NCBI RefSeq assembly: GCF_024159265.1
Contig: NZ_JAMYWY010000001.1
Location: 372,001 to 436,000 of the forward strand
DNA: 64,000 nucleotides
Direction: 5' to 3'
From: Paenibacillus sp. 1781tsa1
Lineage (GTDB): Bacteria > Bacillota > Bacilli > Paenibacillales > Paenibacillaceae
Part shown: piece by piece, positions 18,445 to 25,544 of the stretch
How positions within the stretch are numbered: the stretch's first letter is position 1
How the letters are laid out: the number at the start of each line of letters is the position of its first letter
Notes under the pieces: model-generated
Seen by the model: the letters and a program-made list of their open reading frames with translations, nothing else
Databases searched by the model: none
Told to the model about the DNA's origin: nothing
Translations under genes and position numbers: made by a program

Positions 18445-19101
18445 ATGAGTACAAGTCCATCCGTTATATTGTTTCAGGGAGACTCGATTACAGATGGGGG
18501 AAGATCACGCAATGATGATCCGAATCATTTTCTCGGTCACGGGTATGCGTATCTGATCTCCAGCAAACTGGGTATGGAACTGGCGGGCAAGGATAAGACG
18601 TTCTATAACAGAGGTATCAGCGGGGATCGGGCATCTGATCTGTACGCACGTTGGAATGAGGATACAATTAGTCTGAAACCAGACCTGATCAGCATCCTGA
18701 TTGGGGTGAATGATGCTTGGCGCACGATGAATGGTGAAGCTAGCGGGGTAACGGATCGTTTCGGACGGGCGTATCGCCATTTGCTCGAAGAAACACGGGA
18801 AGTGATGCCGGATACGGGGCTGGTTTTGATGGAACCTTTTATCCTGAATACCGGAGCGACTGCTGAGAAATGGGAAGCCTGGGAGGCGTATATCGGTCAA
18901 TATCAAAAACTGGCTCAAGGTCTTGCTGAAGAATTCGGAGCGGTGTGGGTGCCATTGCAGCAGACGTTTAATGATGCTCTGAAGCAGGCGGATGCAGCGT
19001 ACTGGTTATGGGACGGCGTACATCCAACCGCGGCAGGCCATGAGCTGATTGCACGCCAATGGTTGTCTGTTGTACAGAATTCTCCGCTTGCGATTGTGTA
19101 A
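18445..19101 (+). CDS. SGNH/GDSL-family hydrolase (carbohydrate esterase-like)
   Basis: A 218-residue esterase of the SGNH fold. Block I is FQGDSITDGG (catalytic Ser14), block II the glycine of NRGISGDR, block III the asparagine of IGVNDAW, and block V DGVHPTAAGH with the catalytic Asp/His. No signal peptide, so it should act inside the cell. Relatives include rhamnogalacturonan and xylan acetylesterases; next to lyase and GH88 genes, deacetylation of imported uronic-acid oligosaccharides is a reasonable inference. The weak ribosome site AGAGGAAGG lies about 12 nt before the ATG. Confidence 0.88.
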   Translation: MSTSPSVILFQGDSITDGGRSRNDDPNHFLGHGYAYLISSKLGMELAGKDKTFYNRGISGDRASDLYARWNEDTISLKPDLISILIGVNDAWRTMNGEASGVTDRFGRAYRHLLEETREVMPDTGLVLMEPFILNTGATAEKWEAWEAYIGQYQKLAQGLAEEFGAVWVPLQQTFNDALKQADAAYWLWDGVHPTAAGHELIARQWLSVVQNSPLAIV

Positions 19102-19165
19102 CCCAAACGAATACTTAACAATATGAGATAGCTATCAAAAGCCTGTGGTAACAGGCAGAATGCAA

Positions 19166-19200
19166 CGGAGAACCTGACTGAGGTTCTTCGTTTTTTTTTT
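19166..19200 (+). terminator. Intrinsic terminator after the SGNH hydrolase
   Basis: CGGAGAACCT (19166-19175) pairs with AGGTTCTTCG (19181-19190) around a GACTG loop and is followed by ten T residues. It separates the SGNH gene from the lyase operon downstream. Confidence 0.92.
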
Positions 19201-19280
19201 GGTCAGGAAGGAGAAGGAAGTAACATCGTGGAAAGTGTTCTAATGGATAATTATTCAAAAATGCCATTATATCCGGTGAA

Positions 19281-19302
19281 ATGAAATCGATTACATTATA
19301 AT
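19281..19302 (+). promoter_or_regulatory. Perfect cre (CcpA) site adjoining a -10 box
   Basis: ATGAAATCGATTACAT (19281-19296) matches the catabolite response element WTGNAANCGNWWNCAW at every defined position. It directly abuts a TATAAT (19297-19302). A CcpA-HPr complex bound there would block the promoter of the lyase operon, so glucose repression is predicted. No good -35 box is visible. Confidence 0.75.
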
Positions 19303-19329
19303 ATAGGTATGACAATCCATTAACGAAGA

Positions 19330-21330
19330 GTGGTGAATCCAGTGGAAGATTCCATTCACGAAGTCGAAAATGAAAATATAAACCAACGTGGTACTGAGAG
19401 CAGAGCATTGAGTTCCTTAAATGCCGACAGACTCTTGGAGAAGTTATCCCGGCCTGAATTGGCTACGTTATACACAGACTTAAAGGCTTACGGTGAACGC
19501 GCCTTGAACGAACCCTTGCCTTCCTTATCGTTCCGTCTATACCGCCAGTTCAGTGAGACGGGTGAGCGGAAAGCTTATGAGCAAGCTTATTTCGATCGAA
19601 GGGGCAGGTTGGCTGCTGTGGCGATGCTCGCATTGGATTCAGCTAGGCCGGATGCACTGCAAGCGCTGGAGGAAATGTTGTGGGACGTGTGTGGTGAGTA
19701 TACGTGGTGCTTGCCCGCACATTTGGGTACGGGAGAGGTCGATCAGGTGAATGGAAACATTGATCTGTTCGCCGCAGAGACAGTACATATGCTGGCAGAG
19801 ATGGTGACCATTCACGCCGATCGGCTGGATCGTCTTGTCATAGAACGGATCAGGTATGAAGCAGAGCGACGAATCTTCGCCCCGCTTTACCGAGATCAGC
19901 AGAAGTTCCACTGGCAGACAGCGGATCACAATTGGTCGGCGGTCTGTGGTGGCTGCTGCGGCATGGCCGCATTGTTGCTGTCGGAGGATGAGACCACGCT
20001 AAGGGAATCGATCTCCCATACGGTCGGTTGTATGAACGCATTCCTGAGCGGTTATGGCGAGGATGGCGGCTGTGCTGAAGGCATTGGATATTGGGTATAT
20101 GGATTCGGTTATTTCACCTATTATGCCGAGATGCTTCGTGAGTACAGTGAGGGTGAACTAGATCTGCTGACAGGTTCCAAAATAGCAGCCATCGCAGCCT
20201 TCCCGCTGCGAGTTCATCTGTCGGGCGGCACATTCGTGAATTATTCGGACAGTGCCGAGCAGGAAGAGATTCCTTCCGGACTACTCTCCCTGCTCGCGTC
20301 CCGGGTGGGGTTGCAGGTAGATCTGCCGCTTCATATTCCACTGTTTACCGATGATCCCTGTCATCGCTGGGCACATCTAGTGCGGAATGTGATGTGGAGC
20401 GATCCGGCAGTATATGGTGATGAAGGAGCCTCTGGACAGGTTGAACGTGGATTTATTTTTCAAAATCTGGGCTGGATGGTTGCGAAGGGTGTGCTTCATT
20501 CTCCGGGTAATCAACGTTCCAGCGGCGCGCCCCTTCATGTGGCTATTTCCGTTAAAGGCGGGCATAACGATGAACCTCACAACCATAATGATCTGGGTCA
20601 GTTCATTATCCATTGCGGTGGTGAGAATATCCTGTGTGATCCGGGAGCAGGGTTGTATACCCAAGCGTATTTTGCGCCAGGCAGAGAGCGCCTGTTCCAC
20701 ATCTCGTCATCCGGGCATAACGTTCCGCTCATTGAAGGGCAGGAGCAAAGCTCGGGCCAGCAAGCGCAAGCCCATGTGTTAGAGGCAAAACTGGCAGCGG
20801 ATGGCGGTGAGCTGAATACAACATTGGATCTGACATCCGCATACCCTGGAGCTGCTTCACTGGCTCGTTATACACGTCAATTCCATTGGGCATTGAACCC
20901 TGACGGCAGTAGAGATGGAGCGGAATTGCGTCTGATTGACCGTTTTCAATGGAAGAGCAGGAGGGAGTCTTCGGCAGAACCATTCTCTTCGGCGGATGAT
21001 TCAGATGCAGGATATTCAAGCGTTGTGGAACGATGGGTGAGCAGAGTGCAGCCTGAAGTGGTGAAGAGCGGTAATCTTCGCTGGCAAGGTGTACATGGAA
21101 CGGTCCATATGGTGTATGATGCCAACCACTGGCAAGTATTTACGGAAGCAATGAACACCGTCGATCATGACAATGTTCCAGTCACATTCTATCGAACGTC
21201 ACTATCATGGACAGGTGTGATTAATGAGACTGATGTTCGGATAGAAAGTTCTGATCTGATTGAAACGGTATGTGAGGTACACTTCAGCATTGAACCGAAA
21301 AATGGGAGAAACCGAGGTGAGCATACGTGA
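19330..21330 (+). CDS. Heparinase II/III-family polysaccharide lyase-like protein, cytosolic
   Basis: A protein of up to 666 residues. An alpha-helical toroid domain (~40-370, with HWQTADHNWSAVCGGCCGMA near 197-216) is followed by the heparinase II/III beta-domain: GGHNDEPHNHNDLGQFIIH near 420 and RERLFHISSSGHNVPLIEG near 455, matching the lyase HxHxD and tyrosine/histidine region. Such enzymes beta-eliminate uronic-acid glycans and yield unsaturated ends for GH88. No signal peptide, so it likely acts on imported oligosaccharides. The start is ambiguous between GTG codons at 19330, 19333 and 19342. It overlaps the next gene by 4 bp; the promoter carries a cre site. Confidence 0.85.
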   Translation: MVNPVEDSIHEVENENINQRGTESRALSSLNADRLLEKLSRPELATLYTDLKAYGERALNEPLPSLSFRLYRQFSETGERKAYEQAYFDRRGRLAAVAMLALDSARPDALQALEEMLWDVCGEYTWCLPAHLGTGEVDQVNGNIDLFAAETVHMLAEMVTIHADRLDRLVIERIRYEAERRIFAPLYRDQQKFHWQTADHNWSAVCGGCCGMAALLLSEDETTLRESISHTVGCMNAFLSGYGEDGGCAEGIGYWVYGFGYFTYYAEMLREYSEGELDLLTGSKIAAIAAFPLRVHLSGGTFVNYSDSAEQEEIPSGLLSLLASRVGLQVDLPLHIPLFTDDPCHRWAHLVRNVMWSDPAVYGDEGASGQVERGFIFQNLGWMVAKGVLHSPGNQRSSGAPLHVAISVKGGHNDEPHNHNDLGQFIIHCGGENILCDPGAGLYTQAYFAPGRERLFHISSSGHNVPLIEGQEQSSGQQAQAHVLEAKLAADGGELNTTLDLTSAYPGAASLARYTRQFHWALNPDGSRDGAELRLIDRFQWKSRRESSAEPFSSADDSDAGYSSVVERWVSRVQPEVVKSGNLRWQGVHGTVHMVYDANHWQVFTEAMNTVDHDNVPVTFYRTSLSWTGVINETDVRIESSDLIETVCEVHFSIEPKNGRNRGEHT

Positions 21331-23291
21331 GTAAATATACATCTGCGTCCACATATCCATGGAAAGATGAACTCGAACGTTACCGTTCATTGGCAGAGCA
21401 AGCGGGCCCTCCTCCGGCAGACGGCTGGAATAGGGAGCGCAAGTTGGCACTTGTTGAGAGTGTGGTTCGCGCTTACACGCCATATCAGGACAGCCAGGGT
21501 GCAATTATCGACCCGTTCTCGGGTGTGGAGAGATATTATTCTACACCGGCCTATGCGATGGCTGCGGCAGTTCTGGTTGATGCGGGACGTACAGATCTGC
21601 TGGATTCCGCAGCGGTAGCCCTGTCACAGAGCATTGATGCCTTAGTCAATGGTAGCGCACCTGACAATCACCCTGATTTTTTTCCGGTGCTCATGATGAG
21701 AGCCTATATGTTGTTGAAGTCACATCTGCCTGAACAAGCACAGATCTGGGCTGAGGCACTCAAGACGATCCACCCTGAACAAGATTATGTATTTACGATG
21801 AGCAAGATGAACAATCCCAACCGCATGATTAACTGGAACGCTATTATGATCTCTGGCGAGTATCTGCGGTGGCGTGAACAGCTGGCGAATCAGGGTACTG
21901 CGTGGATGGATCGTTATCTGGAAGCCTATCATGTGCCCCGATTTACAGCACTCGGATTGTATCAGGATGGACCGCTGGATCGACCGAATTGTCCATTTTC
22001 CTATGATATTGCCACCCGTTATCACCTTGGGGTGATGCTTGAAGCTGGTTACGTTGGAACCACTGCCGATACGTTACGTGAACAGCTGCGCCATGGTGCC
22101 TTCAGCTCGCTACTGACGCTCTCGCCGCTAGGTGAGATTCCACCGCGTGGTCGTAGCTCCCAGCATCAGTGGAATGAAGCTGCCGCAGCTTATGTATGCT
22201 CCACACATGCAACGCAGGCTCTGGAGGCGGGAGATCCGGTGATGGCGGGTGCATTCGCACGTGCGGCCAATCGGTGTTTTGCTGCTGTTGAGCGCTGGAA
22301 GATGGATGATGGACGTTTGAAAATCGTGCGCAATGAATACTCGCCAGAAGATCGGCACGGGTATGAAATCTATACCAACCACACCTGTTACAACCTGTGG
22401 ACAGCAGCAGCGCTGGCCCACGCTTGTCTCAGTGATCCGGGAGATGATGTGGGCGAAGTGTACCTTCCTTCCGAGGTGGGCAGTAGGGTTTTGCAGACGG
22501 ATGGGTGGTTCGAAACTGTGATTGCTTCCATACCTGGTCAGCAACTGGTATTACACACGGCGATGAATGATCCGTATACGATCCCTGGTTTGGTACGGAT
22601 TCAGCAGACGGGGTTACCTGGTCTGATTGGTCCTTCCGCTGCCAGTCATGTGCAGGCCGGATTCACGGAATTTGCCGAAGGGGTGGTCCGCCCGCTCAGC
22701 TATTGTCCTGCCTGGAAGACACCAGATGGGGTATGGCACAGTCTTGCAGAGGGTATTCCATTGGGTGGTACATATGATCGGGATGTTGGATTAGATCCTG
22801 CTCAGGGAGGTGGTTCCATTGTATATGAGAAGGTGGACCATGATACCCGGAACCAAGTGGAGCAGCATCTGGCGGAAAGAGCATCAGAAGATGGTGTTAA
22901 TGCCTTGGAGAATTCTTTTGCCGTGACATGGGTCGGTCCATTACCTGGAATTGAAACATTGCGTACTCATTATGTGCAACAGGCAGACTTGCTGACTATA
23001 ACGTATGAATTCGAAGGTGAGATCACGGCGGCAGGTGCACTCATTCCGTTGATGTTCCATGATGGCCGTGAACAGGCGGTGATTACTCATACGGATCAAA
23101 GCGTGCGAACGGAGTATCGGGGGGCCTATGTAGAATCTACAGCGCTGGATCAGGAAGCCATTATTCATCTGGAGGATCAGGCCGTGGCTTCCCGTAATGG
23201 GTTGCTGAAAGAAGCGAGGATTGAAGTGAACGGAGCACGTAGTCTGACCTTTACGGTCCGATTGGGCGAGGTTACACAGGAAGGCGTTTAG
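21327..23291 (+). CDS. Unrecognised 654-aa (alpha/alpha)-toroid-like protein of the uronate-oligosaccharide operon
   Basis: A 654-residue cytosolic protein without signal peptide. The first ~380 residues look like an alpha-helical toroid with motifs NPNRMINWNAI (~160), RPNCPFSYDIATRYHLGVML (~220), RSSQHQWNEAAAAYVCSTH (~275) and YEIYTNHTCYNLWTAAALAH (~350). The rest is mainly beta-rich (for example PLMFHDGREQAVITHTDQSV). That is the overall shape of polysaccharide lyases such as heparinase II/III, but I do not recognise a named family. GTG 21327 overlaps the upstream TGA (GTGA) behind GAGGTGA, so translation is coupled. A lyase or hydrolase acting with the neighbouring GH88 enzyme is an inference from context. 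Confidence 0.75.
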   Translation: MSKYTSASTYPWKDELERYRSLAEQAGPPPADGWNRERKLALVESVVRAYTPYQDSQGAIIDPFSGVERYYSTPAYAMAAAVLVDAGRTDLLDSAAVALSQSIDALVNGSAPDNHPDFFPVLMMRAYMLLKSHLPEQAQIWAEALKTIHPEQDYVFTMSKMNNPNRMINWNAIMISGEYLRWREQLANQGTAWMDRYLEAYHVPRFTALGLYQDGPLDRPNCPFSYDIATRYHLGVMLEAGYVGTTADTLREQLRHGAFSSLLTLSPLGEIPPRGRSSQHQWNEAAAAYVCSTHATQALEAGDPVMAGAFARAANRCFAAVERWKMDDGRLKIVRNEYSPEDRHGYEIYTNHTCYNLWTAAALAHACLSDPGDDVGEVYLPSEVGSRVLQTDGWFETVIASIPGQQLVLHTAMNDPYTIPGLVRIQQTGLPGLIGPSAASHVQAGFTEFAEGVVRPLSYCPAWKTPDGVWHSLAEGIPLGGTYDRDVGLDPAQGGGSIVYEKVDHDTRNQVEQHLAERASEDGVNALENSFAVTWVGPLPGIETLRTHYVQQADLLTITYEFEGEITAAGALIPLMFHDGREQAVITHTDQSVRTEYRGAYVESTALDQEAIIHLEDQAVASRNGLLKEARIEVNGARSLTFTVRLGEVTQEGV

Positions 23292-23419
23292 GTCGAGGAT
23301 CATTAGACCTCGAAACATCTCGATGATAGTTAAACGTGTTATTCCTGGATGAATAAGTTGAGGTTGAACTGGAGCATCAAGCAAAGATGTCCGGTATTGA
23401 ATCGAGGAGGGATATGTTC

Positions 23420-24556
23420 ATGAACACATCAACGTCGGTAAAATGGCTGGAGGAAGCGTGGCAACAGGGAGCTGCCAAAACGATTCGGAATGCGAAGCGG
23501 ATCAAGGATACATTTCCACATATCGCCCCGCAAGGGACGTATGACCGGAATGATCCGGAATGGTGGACAGCAGGTTTCTGGCCTGGACTGTTATGGTTGG
23601 TCCATGGAGATGCGCCGGAAAATGAAGCGGTCGCTCCGCTACATCGCATTGCCGAAAGTTGTGAGCGGCAACTGGAAGGTTGTCTACGTGATCCCGAATC
23701 GGTCGATCACGATCTGGGGTTCATCTGGCTGCTTAGTGGCGTAGCCAACTACCGCCAGACGGGCAGCACGGATGGACGGCGGCGCGGCATGCTCGCCGCC
23801 AACCTGCTCGCTGCCCGGTTCCATGTGCGCGGTGAGTTCATACGCGCCTGGAACTTCAGCTCGTCAGCAATGGATACGCGCGGCGTAGCCATCATTGACA
23901 GCATGATGAACCTGCCGCTGCTCTACTGGGCATCCGAGCAGAGCGGCGATCCTCGCTTCCGCTGGCTGGCGGAAGCACATGCGGACACCGTCGCGCGCGA
24001 ATTTATCCGCGCTGACGGGTCCATCTGCCACGTGGTGGAGTTCGATCCACACACGGGGCAGAAGCTGCGAGAGCATGGCGGACAGGGCCATGCTCCAGGT
24101 TCCGCCTGGGCGCGAGGCACCGCCTGGGCGTTGCATGGGTTTGCGCTGTCTTTCCGGTATACGGGCGAAGCCCGATATCTGGAGACAGCGGAGCGTGCGG
24201 CCGATTTCTTCCTCGCCATGCTTGGCGAAGAGATCGTGCCGATGTGGGATTTCCGCGCACCTGCGGAGCATCAGGTGGCGTGGGATTCGTCCGCTGCGGC
24301 GATTGCCGCGAGCGGGCTTATAGAGCTGGCGAAGCTGTCGCCACGCGGGGAAACCTATGCTGCCGCGGGAGAACGTATCGTCCGCGGCTTGCATGAGAAC
24401 TATAGCTCCGGCGACTCGGCAGCGGAAGAAGGTCTGATCATGCAGGGAACGGTGCATTACCCGGAAGGGCGAGGGCTGAATGTGCCGATTATATACGGCG
24501 ATTATTTCTATATGGAAGCGCTGGCGAAGCTGCGTGGACGTGCGGGGTTATTTTAG
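23420..24556 (+). CDS. GH88 unsaturated glucuronyl hydrolase, cytosolic
   Basis: A 378-residue glycoside hydrolase family 88 enzyme, which hydrates the unsaturated uronic acid left by a lyase so that the sugar falls off. The two catalytic-type aspartates appear as DHDLGF (Asp98) and AIIDSMMNLPLLYWA (Asp160). Aromatic motifs WWTAGFWPGLLW (48-59) and HAPGSAWARGTAWALHGF (~215-232) are family features. ATG 23420 is preferred over 23414 because GGAGG then lies nine bases upstream. The stretch about 23740-24420 is near 64 percent GC, well above its surroundings and above the first third of the same gene. Confidence 0.92.
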   Translation: MNTSTSVKWLEEAWQQGAAKTIRNAKRIKDTFPHIAPQGTYDRNDPEWWTAGFWPGLLWLVHGDAPENEAVAPLHRIAESCERQLEGCLRDPESVDHDLGFIWLLSGVANYRQTGSTDGRRRGMLAANLLAARFHVRGEFIRAWNFSSSAMDTRGVAIIDSMMNLPLLYWASEQSGDPRFRWLAEAHADTVAREFIRADGSICHVVEFDPHTGQKLREHGGQGHAPGSAWARGTAWALHGFALSFRYTGEARYLETAERAADFFLAMLGEEIVPMWDFRAPAEHQVAWDSSAAAIAASGLIELAKLSPRGETYAAAGERIVRGLHENYSSGDSAAEEGLIMQGTVHYPEGRGLNVPIIYGDYFYMEALAKLRGRAGLF

Positions 24557-24610
24557 AAAAAGAGTTAAGAACGATTTAGCATGTAATTAGTAGTAGCAAC
24601 AATAACAAGC

Positions 24611-24697
24611 CATCATCACCTGTCCGCCTCACGTTGTATCCGATACGAGGAACGAACAATATTCCTTCTATTGGAGGCCGCGGACAGGCAGATGATG
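24611..24697. other. Long imperfect inverted repeat between convergent genes
   Basis: CCTGTCCGCCTC (24619-24630) pairs with 24674-24688 with a 3-nt bulge; outer CATCATC/GATGATG arms extend the symmetry to 24611-24697. A GTATC/GATAC stem lies inside the loop. There is no T run on either strand, so it is not a standard terminator. It lies between the GH88 gene and a convergent methyltransferase gene. Confidence 0.55.
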
Positions 24698-24727
24698 TGT
24701 AATATGTTTGATTGAAAAGAACTCGTC

Positions 24728-25333
24728 TCACTTCGAAGGCGTGCGTCTCAGGATAACAAAGTCGGCGGAAGATTGATCCGGATATCGCTGCGGAATAATC
24801 TCATGTACTTTGAAATCAGGGTAGTCGTAGAGATAATGGAACAGATTACGGTCCTGGATTGTATCAATCCCCGGGTTGCCGTTTTCTTTCAAACGGGTGT
24901 AAAGCACCACCCATGCTGTTGAGGAGTGCAGAATATCATAGAGGGTATTGCGAAAATCTGTTTCATCCGTGATGTGATATAACACATCCAGACAGACCGT
25001 CAGATCGGCTTGCAGGAAACCTCGGTTAATCCATAGGCCTGGTGTATACAGCATGAAGCTCTTGGACGAATCCTTGGCAAATTGGGAAGCACAACGCTTT
25101 ACTGAAGAAGCCGCTACATCCACGCCCAGGTAGTCCTCATAATTCATGTATTGCAACTGGTTGCCATCCCCACATCCAAACTCAATGACACGATGAATCC
25201 CTTCACGTTGAATCAGTCCGTTCACGACCTCGGCCTTAAATTCAGCCAAAACCCCGTATGAACCCCTCCCGGAAGTTTCACCCGAACGATATGTTTCCTC
25301 CCAATACCCGATGTAATCAAAAGGCTGACGCAT
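24728..25333 (-). CDS. Class I SAM-dependent methyltransferase
   Basis: A 201-residue cytosolic methyltransferase with motif I VIEFGCGDGNQ near residues 49-59, the acidic ribose-binding residue in YLGVDVAASSV and post-motif LTVCLDVLYHITDE near 110-125. The substrate is unknown. Start MRQPFDYIGYWEETY follows GGAGGAAACATA. Single gene, convergent with the GH88 gene and divergent from the Ig-like repeat gene. Nothing in its neighbourhood identifies its target. Confidence 0.88.
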   Translation of the reverse strand: MRQPFDYIGYWEETYRSGETSGRGSYGVLAEFKAEVVNGLIQREGIHRVIEFGCGDGNQLQYMNYEDYLGVDVAASSVKRCASQFAKDSSKSFMLYTPGLWINRGFLQADLTVCLDVLYHITDETDFRNTLYDILHSSTAWVVLYTRLKENGNPGIDTIQDRNLFHYLYDYPDFKVHEIIPQRYPDQSSADFVILRRTPSK

Positions 25334-25544
25334 TATGTTTCCTCCAATCCTGTTAAAAGAAGTTCAAGACAGTCAATATACATAGGTATGCGCAATATTT
25401 GCAGGTATGATCGGTTGAAACAGGAATAGAAGATAAATTAATTTCCATAGAATTCCCTGAAAATTTCCTGAAAGTCTAAACATCTGGAAAGGACTTGCCG
25501 ACATAAAACATAAGGAAAAAAATGATGATAATCGGGGGGAAATG

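Noticed and set aside
23864..24457. A 197-codon open frame on the minus strand inside the GH88 gene.
   Set aside because: It is a by-product of the GC-rich patch; it has no ribosome site, and the plus-strand frame has clear GH88 motifs.
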